NCBI GenBank assembly: GCA_964618975.1
Contig: CAZUDI010000002.1
Coordinates: forward strand, 62,001 to 126,000
From: CAZUDI01 sp964618975
GTDB lineage: Bacteria; Desulfobacterota; Desulfomonilia; UBA1062
Direction of reading: 5' to 3'
DNA: 64,000 nucleotides
A program made the position numbers and the translations under genes. Positions 34,703 to 43,518 of the stretch are shown in pieces. The notes beneath the pieces were generated by a model that searched no databases, was not told where the DNA came from, and saw only the letters and a list, made by a program, of their open reading frames with translations. Within the stretch, counting starts at the first letter, position 1; each line of letters starts with the position of its first letter.

Positions 34703-36099
34703 AGACCGGCACCACGGCGCGCCCGGCGCCATGCTGCCTGAATGCGCCGGCCACGGCCCTCATCCTGGCCCTGCTGCTCGTCACCCGGCCGGGGAACGCC
34801 GCTTGCGCGACCCTGACCGAGATGGGGGGCAGCCTGCGGACCGCGGCCCTGGGGACGCACAACTACGACCACCCGCTCATCTTCGGGTACGGCAACGACG
34901 CGGACGGCCTTTCGCTCACCCGGCTGCGCCTGCGGGCCGCCGGTGGCCTGAGCCCCGATCTCGCCTGGGAGGCTCACCTCGTGCAGGACCTGGCCTTCAG
35001 CAGCTCCGTGGCCCGGGTGAGCCAGCCGGGTTATGTTGCGCCGGAGGCCAGGCCCTACCGCCTGGGGCGCGCCCGCACGGCCTGGGCGGAGGACGACGAC
35101 CTCGAGGCGGCCCTGGGGATCGACCGCCTCCAGGTGCACCTCACCTGGGGGGCGTGCGACCTGACCCTCGGCCGTCAGGCGATCAACTTCTCCCAGGCCT
35201 GGTTCTTCAACCCCCTGGACATCTTCCTGCCCTTCGACCCGGCCGCCATCGAGCGCGACTACAAGCCCGGGGTTGACGCCCTACGGGCGGACATCACCCT
35301 GGGCGACTTCAGCGCCCTGAGCCTGGTGGCCGCCCCGGGCCGCGAACTCTACTTCTGCCCCCGTCTGACTGGCACCCAGGTGCGCGCGCGGGATTGGGTC
35401 GAGGAGCGCTGGTGGGGCGCGGCGCTCATAGGGCGCCTGAGAACCACCGTCTCCGGCTGGGACCTGGCATTCATGGGCGGCAAGGTGGCGGGCGGCACCC
35501 TGGCGGGGCTGGGCCTGGCAGGCGAAGGGCTGGGGCTGGGAATGCATGCCGAGGCAAGCGCCATCCGGGCCATCCATGAACGCAGGCTCGTCTTCACCCA
35601 CCCCGCCTGCCCGCAGGCCCCCTGGTGTGCCGACCTGGTGGAGGATCACCTGAGCGTGGTCCTGGGCCTTACCCGACGCTTCGAAGGCGGGGTGTACCTG
35701 AATCTGGAATATTTCCATAACGGCGCCGGGGCAGAGGGTAAGAATCTGAGCACCGCCCTGGCCCGGCAGCTCGCCGGCCAGGCGCTGGCCCTCTCGCGCC
35801 GTCTGGTGGGTCTGCAGATAACCTGGGAGGTGCACCCGCTGGTGAATGCCAACCTGGTCCTGATCCGCTCCCTTTCGGATGTCTCGACCCTGGTGAATCC
35901 CGGCGGTACGATCTCGCTGGCAGACGAGGTCGAACTTACCTGCGGGGCGCTCCTGGCGCGCGGCAAGCGCCCGGGCCCTTTCCAACCCGTGACCTTCCGC
36001 CAGGCGCGCTATCCCGGCCAGATGCGCCTGCCGCTTCTGGAGAGCGAGTTCGGCGCGGCCCCCGACACCTTCTACCTCGAGCTCACGTGCTATTTCTGA
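34699..36099 (+). CDS. Outer-membrane beta-barrel partner of the ABC/LolA-like operon
   Basis: A 466-residue exported protein with a signal sequence (about 15-34, ending GNA) and a mature part of amphipathic strands ending in TCYF, the aromatic C-terminus used for BAM insertion. LTRLRLRAAGGLSPDLAWEAHLVQD and LQVHLTWGACDLTLGRQAIN are strand-like and recall porin- or DUF1302-like barrels. It overlaps the ATPase gene by 4 bases, the last gene before a terminator at 36161. With a periplasmic LolA-like carrier upstream, it may receive cargo at the outer membrane. The family is not identified with certainty. Confidence 0.8.
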   Translation: MKTGTTARPAPCCLNAPATALILALLLVTRPGNAACATLTEMGGSLRTAALGTHNYDHPLIFGYGNDADGLSLTRLRLRAAGGLSPDLAWEAHLVQDLAFSSSVARVSQPGYVAPEARPYRLGRARTAWAEDDDLEAALGIDRLQVHLTWGACDLTLGRQAINFSQAWFFNPLDIFLPFDPAAIERDYKPGVDALRADITLGDFSALSLVAAPGRELYFCPRLTGTQVRARDWVEERWWGAALIGRLRTTVSGWDLAFMGGKVAGGTLAGLGLAGEGLGLGMHAEASAIRAIHERRLVFTHPACPQAPWCADLVEDHLSVVLGLTRRFEGGVYLNLEYFHNGAGAEGKNLSTALARQLAGQALALSRRLVGLQITWEVHPLVNANLVLIRSLSDVSTLVNPGGTISLADEVELTCGALLARGKRPGPFQPVTFRQARYPGQMRLPLLESEFGAAPDTFYLELTCYF

Positions 36100-36160
36100 G
36101 GCGGCCGGGGGAAAAGGACCAGCCCAGCTCGAGGAATCCTCTGGGGGGGAGGCCGGGGAC

Positions 36161-36186
36161 AGCCCTGACCCTCTCAGGGCATTTTT
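36161..36186 (+). terminator. Rho-independent terminator of the five-gene operon
   Basis: Arms GCCCTGA (36161-36167) and TCAGGGC (36173-36179), followed by ATTTTTT. Placed 61 bases after the barrel stop. Confidence 0.75.
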
Positions 36187-36436
36187 TCAGTCCGCCCGCA
36201 TTTTTTTTAGAATGTCCCTTTTAATTCCATTTGGCGCCCTTTGGAGGACCCTGACGACGCTTTGGCCCTCAAAAGGGTGCCGGGCGAGGCCCTTTCGGAC
36301 CCAAACACACGTTTCAAGCCCCTTTGCCCTTCAGGGCATCCGCATCGGGCGCGCTCCATAACTCTATATATTTATAATGTTAATTAGCAATTTGCCGATA
36401 GGGTGGACAACTTTAAACCCAACAGGAGGTAGTGAA
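36187..36436. other. Upstream region of the Cache protein gene
   Basis: No gene. An AT-rich block at 36355-36390 holds TATAAT (36373-36378) without a clear -35, suggesting an activator-dependent promoter for the gene at 36437. Confidence 0.4.
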
Positions 36437-36904
36437 ATGGCATTAGGCAGGTCTCTCTTAGCAGGTATGGTGCTCCTCGCCCTGGCGGTGTCCCCGGCCT
36501 ACGCCGGTTGCAAAGACGAACTGATCGAGGCCATCTCGACCAGTGTGGCGCTGCTCGAGACCAAAGGGGCCGCGGCCCTGCCCGAGCTCGACCGGATCCG
36601 CTTCTGCGGGGGCGAAGGCTATGTGATCACGGCCGACGAAAATCTCATTGCCCTGCAGACCCCCGTATCCAAGGAGTTCATCGGCAAGGACATGTCCATG
36701 ATGCAGGACCCCAACGGCAAATACTTCATCGTGGAATCCAAGGTCCTGGCTGACCGGGACGGTGAAGGCTGGGTGGACTACGTCTGGGTCAACCCCCGCA
36801 CGAAGGCCCTGGCACAGAAATGCTCCTTCATCAAGGCCGCCCGCATGGACGGCAGCAAGGTCTATGTCATGGGGGGCATCTATCAGGAGGGCGGCTGCAA
36901 CTGA
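36437..36904 (+). CDS. Single-Cache-domain periplasmic protein
   Basis: A 155-residue exported protein: signal sequence (cut near AYA, about 22) and a single Cache_2-like domain (FCGGEGYVITADENLIALQ, PNGKYFIVESKVLADRDGEGWVDYVWVNP). These domains bind small metabolites such as organic acids and are normally parts of chemoreceptors or kinases; stand-alone periplasmic versions occur next to transporters or sensors. The start at 36437 is chosen for AGGAGGT at 36424-36430; the open frame begins at 36377 with no site. Two extra cysteines (Cys24 and Cys154) may form a disulfide. Ligand unknown. Confidence 0.78.
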   Translation: MALGRSLLAGMVLLALAVSPAYAGCKDELIEAISTSVALLETKGAAALPELDRIRFCGGEGYVITADENLIALQTPVSKEFIGKDMSMMQDPNGKYFIVESKVLADRDGEGWVDYVWVNPRTKALAQKCSFIKAARMDGSKVYVMGGIYQEGGCN

Positions 36905-37607
36905 GAGCCCCCGGCAGATAAGGCAGGGACGCAAAACCTGGATCATGACCCCGCTCAACCGGGTGCCGGAGGGCCTCGATGCCGGGAGAGGGCCCCTGAA
37001 TTCGGCTGTCGCCCCTCGTCACGGGCGTCTGAGATCTCGAGGTGCGGCTTTATGTCGGGCTGGAAGCCGCTTGCAGGCAGGAGCACCGCGTCTCAGGGAA
37101 AAGATTCGGCATCATCGGTCGGAGACGATAAAGGCCAGCGTGTTTACCCTGAAGGAAAGACAGGGAGTTCGAATGAAAGCGATTAAGTAAAGAAAAAAGA
37201 AGAGGGTGACTCGTGGGTGTCGTTGGTTTATTCTGGGTGTCTGTATCTATCGTGCGCTGTCCTCACCCTCTGAGTATATATATCGTCACGAAGGAAAAAC
37301 CCTAAATCGGAGAAAGGCTGATTCGTGCGTAGGACTATGCCCTATATGATATCATTAGGGAAATTCCGGCTCCCGTCCTGATCCCGGCCCGTGTTTCTCT
37401 GCTTCGGTGCATGAAAACTGCAGGTTATACACTATTCGGATAAATCCCCCCGGCGTTTAATCGCGAGGTATCGAATTCCTTAAGAGCTTGCGGCATACAT
37501 TGGGGTCCTTAGGCTTATACCCAAGATAAGCCCTTTCCCGGCACGCCTGTTGCCAGCAGGGACTCGGGGTGCTATGTCACTGTCATTCCAGCATACAGGA
37601 GGATGCC
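36905..37607. other. Long intergenic stretch without a gene
   Basis: About 700 bases with lower GC than the neighbours, especially 37150-37360. It holds the imperfect palindrome at 37340-37360. A riboswitch-like GGGACGCAAAACC at 36926-36938 resembles one half of a c-di-GMP-I element, but the other half is missing. I see no supported gene. Confidence 0.5.
37340..37360. repeat. Imperfect 21-base palindrome
   Basis: CCCTATATGAT and ATCATTAGGG pair with one unpaired T. It could be an operator or a small hairpin upstream of the FkbM gene; function unknown. Confidence 0.35.
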
Positions 37608-38402
37608 ATGCTCTCGCCGCTCACCATACCCGGAATCGAGGGGCCCCTGACGCTGGCGGTCCATGACGGGGACGACACCTGCGTCTCCCGGCAGATTCTC
37701 ACACAGCGGATCTGGGAGCCCTACGAGACCGCCCTGGTGGTGGAGCACCTCACCACGGGCGGGGTCTTCCTCGATATTGGCGCCAACATCGGCTACTACA
37801 CGGTGATCGCGTCCCGCCTCGTGGGAGAGGAGGGACGCGTGATCGCCTACGAGCCGGATACGGAGAACTTCGCCCTGCTGGAGCGCAACCTCGCCCTCAA
37901 CGGCTGCCGCAATGTGGAGGCCTTCCAGGCGGCGCTCAGTGACAGGGACGGCAGCGGCATGCTCTACCTCTGCGCCGACAACCGCGGCGACCACCGCCTG
38001 TACGACGACGGAACCCTGCGCCCCTCCCGCCCGATCACGCTCATCAACGCCGCCACCCACGTCCCCGCCCGCAGTGCGCACGTGGATTTCATCAAGGTTG
38101 ACACCCAGGGGTGGGAGGCCGCCATCCTGCGGGGCCTGCGCGACACCTGCCTGGCCAACCGCGACCACCTTACCATGATCCTGGAATTCTGGCCCTACGG
38201 GCTCAGGCAGGCAGGGGACTCGGGCACAGAACTGCTGCGGATACTCGATCGCCTGGAACTGCCCTGCGCCGTGATCGACCACCTGAACTTCAGGCTCCTG
38301 CCCGTGACCCTGCCTCAGCTCGGGGAATGGGTGCACCTGACGGAGGCCGACCCCGGCAACCAGGGCTTCATCAACCTCTTCGTATCGCCGGCTATCTCGT
38401 GA
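37608..38402 (+). CDS. FkbM family methyltransferase
   Basis: A 264-residue SAM-dependent methyltransferase of the FkbM type. Motif I VFLDIGANIGYYTVIASRL (about 65-83), acidic YEPDTENF (about 96-103) and the FkbM-specific IKVDTQGWEAAILRG (about 164-178) are clear. FkbM enzymes O-methylate hydroxyl groups in polyketides, glycans or lipids; the bacterial substrate is usually an exopolysaccharide or secondary metabolite. AGGAGG at 37599-37604 sets the start. No biosynthetic cluster is next to it, so the substrate is unknown. Confidence 0.9.
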   Translation: MLSPLTIPGIEGPLTLAVHDGDDTCVSRQILTQRIWEPYETALVVEHLTTGGVFLDIGANIGYYTVIASRLVGEEGRVIAYEPDTENFALLERNLALNGCRNVEAFQAALSDRDGSGMLYLCADNRGDHRLYDDGTLRPSRPITLINAATHVPARSAHVDFIKVDTQGWEAAILRGLRDTCLANRDHLTMILEFWPYGLRQAGDSGTELLRILDRLELPCAVIDHLNFRLLPVTLPQLGEWVHLTEADPGNQGFINLFVSPAIS

Positions 38403-38694
38403 CCCGGAGCGAACTGAAGGCGTACCCCGCCGGTCATCACGGGGAGGATACCCCGGGCAGGACTGGCCCCCAGCATGCGGGAACCGACCCTTCCTCGCGG
38501 GAGCCCCTTGAGGGAGAGCCGGTCCCTGATTCCGCCCCGGTCGATCATTCACCATTGAATCCGGCACTGTTCTCGCGCTATAGGGGGGTATTGTGTCCGC
38601 GTGACCGGCGTAAATCTCTTGAGCGCCGTCAGGGCCGCCTTAAACGGCAGAAGACACAACAGCATTGACATCATCACCCGCGGGAGGCGGCTGT

Positions 38695-41600
38695 ATGGCA
38701 GAGGGGATCCTGGGCATCGACATCGGTTCGGTCACAACGGCGCTGGTGCACCTGGGCCGGGACGGCCACATCATCCAGAGCGCCTATGATTTCCACCACG
38801 GTGAGATCGGGCAGAGCCTGACGCGGCTGCTGGAGACCTTCAGCCTGGCAGACATCCTGGCCGTGGCCTGCACCACCTCCACCCCGGGGCATATCGCCGC
38901 CAATGCGCGCTACGACAACCAGCTCTGCCTGATGGAGGCCGTCAGACGCCGCCACGGCCGGGTGGAAGCCATCCTGAACGTGGGCGGCGAGGGCTTCTCC
39001 CTGATCCTCTATGACGCTCAGGGGGTCTACCGCACCTGCCGCACCAACTCCGCCTGCGCCTCCGGCACGGGCAGTTTCCTCGACCAGCAGGCCGCCCGGC
39101 TGGACTGCGGCGGCATCGACAGGCTCAGCGCGCTGGCCTCCGGCAACACCGGCGGCATCCCGCGCATCGCTACACGCTGCGCAGTCTTCGCCAAGACCGA
39201 CCTCATCCACGCCCAGCAGGAGGGCTACCACCTGCCCGAAATCGCCGAGGGCCTGTGCGCGGGACTGGCCCGCAACATCGTGGACACGGTCTTCCCCGCC
39301 CTGAACGCCCCCGCCTCCCTCATATTCACCGGCGGGGTGGCGCTCAACCGCGCCGTGGCGCGCCATCTCGAACGCCTCACGGGCGCGGTGCTGGTCACGG
39401 ACGAAGACGCGCCCCTCATGGGCGCCCTGGGCGCGGCCTGGCTGCTGATGGCCGACGGCCTCCTTTCGGGGGCACCCCTGGGGCTGAAGGCCCCCCGGGA
39501 TCTCATCCTCCCCCCGCAGCAGGGCCAGGAGGCCTGTCACCCCCCGCTCGAGCTCACGCTTTCGGACTATCCGGACTTCAGCGCGCACGCGCGCTACGAG
39601 CACCGCGTCACCACGCGGGCCACCCCGGACATGGTGGAGGTGGATGTCTATGACGAACACCTGCGCGAAGGGGCCTGCGAGGTCTATCTGGGGGTCGATG
39701 TCGGATCCACCAGCACCAAGGCCGTGCTGACCGACAGCGAGGGCAAGGTAGTGGTGGGCTTCTACACCCGCACGGCAGGGCGGCCCGTGGATGCCTTCGG
39801 CGCGCTGTGCGAGGCCATCGAGGACTTTGCCGCCTCACGCGGCCTGGACCTCACCTTCCGGGGTGCGGGCACCACGGGCTCGGGCCGGGCCCTCGTGGGA
39901 CAAATCCTGGGGGCCGACCTCATCCTGGACGAGATCACCGCGCATGCCCGCGCCGCGTGCGAGCTCGACCCCCGGGTTGACACCATCATCGAAATCGGCG
40001 GCCAGGACGCCAAATTCACCACGCTTTCCGACGGGCACGTGACCTTTGCCGCCATGAATACGGTGTGTGCCGCCGGCACGGGCAGCTTCATCGAGGAGCA
40101 GGCCCTCAAGCTCGGCTGCCCGCTCAAGGACTGCGCCGCGCGCACCGCCGGCCAGAAAGCGCCCATCACCAGTGACCGTTGCACCGTTTTCATGGAGCGC
40201 GACATGAACCATCACCTCTCGCAGGGCCTGAGCCCGGACGAGGTGCTGGCCTCGGCCCTGCACGCGGTGCGCGAGAACTACCTCTCCAAGGTGGCCGTGG
40301 AGTCGGCCATCGGCCAGGTGGTCTTCTTCCAGGGTGCCACGGCCAAGAACCGCTCGCTCGTGGCGGCCTTCGAGCAGCGTCTCGAACGGCCCATCCTGGT
40401 CTCGCGCTACTGTCACCTCACCGGCGCCTACGGCACGGCGCTCATGCTCAGAGACGCAGGCCTGCGCTCCAGCACCTTCGCGGGCCTCGAGCGCTTCCGG
40501 CACGCCATCCCGCTGCGCCACGAGGTGTGCGAGCTGTGCACCAACCACTGCAAGCTCACCGTGGCCGAGATCCAGGACCGGCAGGTGGCCTACGGCTTCC
40601 AGTGCGGCCGCGACTATGACACCCCGCGCTTTGTGGACGGCAACACCACGGGCTTCGACCTCATGGGCGAACGCCGCCGGTTGTCGCGCGCCTGTCGGGG
40701 ACCGCACCCCGCCCATAGCCCGCGGCCGGCGACGGCGACGGTCGGGATCCCCGCCGGGCTGCACCTGGCCGAGGACCTGGAGTTCTGGTGCTGTTTCTTC
40801 GAGCACCTGGGGATACCCACGCTCACAAGCCATGGCCTCGAAGAGGCGCTCGAAAGCGGCCGGCACATAGCGGGCGCCGAGTTCTGCGCACCGCTGGCCG
40901 CCCTGCACGGCCACGTGCACCACCTGCTCCAGAAGGCGGACTACGTCTTTGTGCCCTACTACCTGGAGGATCGCGAGCGCCCCCGGGGCGTGCGGCGGCA
41001 GCACTGTTACTACACCCAGTTCGCGCCTACACTGGTGACCCTGGCCCACCCCGGGGAAGAGGACCGCATCCTGAGCCCCGTGGTGGACCAGGCTTCTTCC
41101 CAGGCGCGCATTGTCTCCGGGCTCAGGGACACGCTGGCCCCGCTCTTTGCCGGAAGGCTCAGCCGCCGGCAGGTGCAACGCGCCTGGCAAAGCGCCGAAG
41201 ACTTCCGGCGGCGCAGCCGCGAAGGCCTGCAGGCGCGTTACCGCGAGTGCATCTCAGAGCGCAGGGACCTCGATGTGGTGCTGCTGGGCCGGCCGTATAC
41301 CGTGCTGGACCCGGCGCTCAACGGCGGCATCATCGACCTCTTCGCCGCTCAGGGTGTGCGCGCCTTTTTCCAGGACATGCTCCCCTATGGTCCGGGGGAT
41401 GTACGCACCATCCAGCCGCTCCTGGACGAGCTGCACTGGAAGCACGCCGTGAAGATCCTGGAAGCCGCCCAGGTGGCCGCCTTGCGCGAGGGGCTCTACC
41501 CGGTACTCGTCACCTCCTTCCGCTGCGCGCCGGACGCCTTCGTGGCGGACTACTTCAAGCAGATCATGGCATCATATAAAAAGCCCTATCTCATCCTGCA

Positions 41601-42942
41601 GCTTGACGGACACGACTCCAGTGTGGGTTATGCCACGCGCATCGAGGCCGCGGTACGCTCGTTTCGGAACCACCAGGCCTCCAAGAGCACCCCGGGGGCC
41701 CTCTCCTGTCCGGACGTGATTCCGGCGCGCACGACCAGGGACAAGACCATTGTGCTACCCAATTGGGATCACACCTGCTGCCGGCTGGTCACGGCGGTGC
41801 TCGAGCGCGAGGGCTTCGATGTGCAGCTGCTGGAGGAGGACCCTGTGAGCATGCGCAAGAGCCTGCGCTACAACACGGGTCAGTGCATCCCGCTGTCCAT
41901 CCTGGCCCAGGAGTACATCGACCATATCGAGCGGCACGCGCTCGACCCGGCGAGCACGCTCCTGTGGATCGGCCGGGCCGAGATCGCCTGTAACCTGAAG
42001 CTCATCCCGCACCACATCAAGGGCGTGCTCAACGCCTACGGCCGGGGCATGCAGCGAGCGGGCGTCTATCATGGCGATTTCGCCATGCTGGACATCTCGC
42101 CCCGGGTGAGTCTGAACGGCTATTTGGCCCACCTCTGCGGCGGCATGGTGCGTCGTCTGGGCTGCCACATCCGGCCCTACGAGATCGAGGAGGGGTGCAC
42201 CGAAGAGGTCCTCGCACACAGCCTCGAGATCCTCACGCAGGCCTTCCTGGGGCGCCGCTCCCGGGCCGGGGCGGTCAAAGAGGTGGCCAAACTCTTCGAA
42301 GACATCCCCGTCAGGCCGGGATCAAGGCCCCAGGCGGCCATCTTCGGGGACATCTACGTGCGCGACAACGACATGGTCAACCAGGGCCTCGTACGCTACA
42401 TCGAGAACTTGGGGGGCGAGGTCGTCACCACCCCCTATACCGACTACATGAAAATGATCGCCCCGCCTTACTTCCACAAATGGATCAAGGAGGGCAAGTA
42501 TACTTTCGCGCTGTCCACCCGCGCCATGCTCGCCGTGCTCGAACGACTCGAGCGGCGCTATCTGAGGCCCTTCCTGCGCGTGCTGGGCGAGCCCCCGCAC
42601 CCCTACGACGACGACGCCTCCAGCATCCTTGCGCGTTACGCCATGATCCCCGAGCATACGGGCGAATCCATGGACAACATCCTCAAGACGCACTACCTCA
42701 AGAAATACTACCCGGACATCGCCCTTTTCGTGCAGGCCAGCCCGGCCTTCTGCTGCCCGGCACTGGTGACCGAGGCCATGTCGCCCCACATCGAACGCCT
42801 CACGGGCGTGCCCGTGGTCAACATCACCTATGACGGCACGCTCAGCCCCAAGAACACCAAGGTCATCCCCTACCTCAGATACCCCCGCAACAGACCTGCC
42901 GACGAAACGCTTGTGGCCATCCTGGAGGCGGCCCGGGGATAG
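38695..42942 (+). CDS. Giant acyl-CoA dehydratase activase-type protein (BcrAD/BadFG plus HgdB-like)
   Basis: A 1415-residue protein with two ASKHA ATPase domains (about 3-260, GIDIGSVTT; and about 333-590, GVDVGSTSTKA), each with a cluster-binding cysteine in CASGTGSF (C121) and CAAGTGSF (C458). DUF2229 follows (about 640-950), then a C-terminal HgdB-like cluster-binding domain (about 1000-1400). Such archerases use ATP to push electrons to a very low potential for radical dehydratases or double-cubane reductases. No 2-hydroxyacyl-CoA dehydratase subunit pair lies next to it, so the HgdB-like part may itself be the acceptor. GGGAGGC at 38681-38687 sets the start at 38695; the open frame extends to 38665. 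Confidence 0.9.
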   Translation: MAEGILGIDIGSVTTALVHLGRDGHIIQSAYDFHHGEIGQSLTRLLETFSLADILAVACTTSTPGHIAANARYDNQLCLMEAVRRRHGRVEAILNVGGEGFSLILYDAQGVYRTCRTNSACASGTGSFLDQQAARLDCGGIDRLSALASGNTGGIPRIATRCAVFAKTDLIHAQQEGYHLPEIAEGLCAGLARNIVDTVFPALNAPASLIFTGGVALNRAVARHLERLTGAVLVTDEDAPLMGALGAAWLLMADGLLSGAPLGLKAPRDLILPPQQGQEACHPPLELTLSDYPDFSAHARYEHRVTTRATPDMVEVDVYDEHLREGACEVYLGVDVGSTSTKAVLTDSEGKVVVGFYTRTAGRPVDAFGALCEAIEDFAASRGLDLTFRGAGTTGSGRALVGQILGADLILDEITAHARAACELDPRVDTIIEIGGQDAKFTTLSDGHVTFAAMNTVCAAGTGSFIEEQALKLGCPLKDCAARTAGQKAPITSDRCTVFMERDMNHHLSQGLSPDEVLASALHAVRENYLSKVAVESAIGQVVFFQGATAKNRSLVAAFEQRLERPILVSRYCHLTGAYGTALMLRDAGLRSSTFAGLERFRHAIPLRHEVCELCTNHCKLTVAEIQDRQVAYGFQCGRDYDTPRFVDGNTTGFDLMGERRRLSRACRGPHPAHSPRPATATVGIPAGLHLAEDLEFWCCFFEHLGIPTLTSHGLEEALESGRHIAGAEFCAPLAALHGHVHHLLQKADYVFVPYYLEDRERPRGVRRQHCYYTQFAPTLVTLAHPGEEDRILSPVVDQASSQARIVSGLRDTLAPLFAGRLSRRQVQRAWQSAEDFRRRSREGLQARYRECISERRDLDVVLLGRPYTVLDPALNGGIIDLFAAQGVRAFFQDMLPYGPGDVRTIQPLLDELHWKHAVKILEAAQVAALREGLYPVLVTSFRCAPDAFVADYFKQIMASYKKPYLILQLDGHDSSVGYATRIEAAVRSFRNHQASKSTPGALSCPDVIPARTTRDKTIVLPNWDHTCCRLVTAVLEREGFDVQLLEEDPVSMRKSLRYNTGQCIPLSILAQEYIDHIERHALDPASTLLWIGRAEIACNLKLIPHHIKGVLNAYGRGMQRAGVYHGDFAMLDISPRVSLNGYLAHLCGGMVRRLGCHIRPYEIEEGCTEEVLAHSLEILTQAFLGRRSRAGAVKEVAKLFEDIPVRPGSRPQAAIFGDIYVRDNDMVNQGLVRYIENLGGEVVTTPYTDYMKMIAPPYFHKWIKEGKYTFALSTRAMLAVLERLERRYLRPFLRVLGEPPHPYDDDASSILARYAMIPEHTGESMDNILKTHYLKKYYPDIALFVQASPAFCCPALVTEAMSPHIERLTGVPVVNITYDGTLSPKNTKVIPYLRYPRNRPADETLVAILEAARG

Positions 42943-43060
42943 AGGCGCACATCAGCGGGCCGCCCCCCGAAGCGTTTCCCGGTGGCCTGGGAAGACGATA
43001 TCTCCGGCATACGTGGCAGATGCCCCCGAACCATCCCCCAGACACCCGCCCGGGCAGGGG

Positions 43061-43089
43061 TTGACCGCTATTTTATGCTTGATGATACA
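43061..43089 (+). promoter_or_regulatory. Candidate promoter of the small protein gene
   Basis: TTGACC (43061-43066), 17-base spacer, GATACA (43084-43089), in a short AT-rich stretch. The -10 is weak. Confidence 0.35.
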
Positions 43090-43123
43090 TATGTTTTATG
43101 CAACATATAGCCTGAGTGCCATT

Positions 43124-43324
43124 ATGCCGTCAGAACAAACTCAAGCTTCACGGTGGGCCATTGCCTACCAGTCTGGAGGGCAGCAGGTCTGCGTGTGGGC
43201 CCGTGACCTGAGGGACAGCATCGTGATCTTCGGCTCGCGGGCCGAGGCCGAGGCGTGGGCCTTCAGCCACCTGCCGTGCGTACAGCCGCACGACGAGATC
43301 CTGTTCGTACGCATCCCGGCATAG
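43124..43324 (+). CDS. Small uncharacterised protein
   Basis: A 66-residue protein, cytosolic, with no recognised domain. Strong third-position G/C (for example GTG TGG GCC CGT GAC CTG) matches neighbouring genes and supports coding. The start is uncertain: ATG 43124 is used because the candidate promoter would start transcription near 43096, but ATG 43091 is also in frame; neither has a good ribosome-binding site. Residues WAIAYQSGGQQVCVWARDL suggest a short beta-sheet. It lies between the activase and a repeat copy upstream of formate dehydrogenase. Confidence 0.5.
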   Translation: MPSEQTQASRWAIAYQSGGQQVCVWARDLRDSIVIFGSRAEAEAWAFSHLPCVQPHDEILFVRIPA

Positions 43325-43350
43325 GGTTTCATCCCGGACACTCACAGGGA

Positions 43351-43435
43351 TAATCATGGGTATGAACCCCAGGGGCTTGATCCCTGGACCCTGCTTTCCG
43401 CTGCAAGCAGCGGGGAATTCGACCCATAACGATTA
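43351..43435 (+). repeat. Dispersed hairpin repeat, copy 2 (best preserved)
   Basis: It is framed by TAATCATGGGTATGAACCCC and, as an inverted match, the rightmost GGGGAATTCGACCCATAACG with GATTA. The inner hairpin is CCGCTG-CAAG-CAGCGG. The two ends form an imperfect terminal inverted repeat (ATGGGT...GAA...CCCC). It ends 83 bases before the formate dehydrogenase start. Confidence 0.85.
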
Positions 43436-43518
43436 AGACTTGCATGTTTTGAGCTTTGTTCACTGTCGGGGGCCAGAAGGCCACCTCCAGGAAAAAGCAA
43501 CCACAGAAAGGAGAGGGC

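Noticed and set aside
36926..36985. c-di-GMP-I riboswitch (GGGACGCAAAACC)
   Set aside because: Only one side resembles the motif; the partner segment with CACGCACAGGGCAAACC-like sequence is missing upstream.
37172..37190. Tiny leader peptide MKAIK with upstream GGGAG
   Set aside because: Five codons without repeated regulatory codons, an attenuator or a nearby biosynthetic gene are not enough support.
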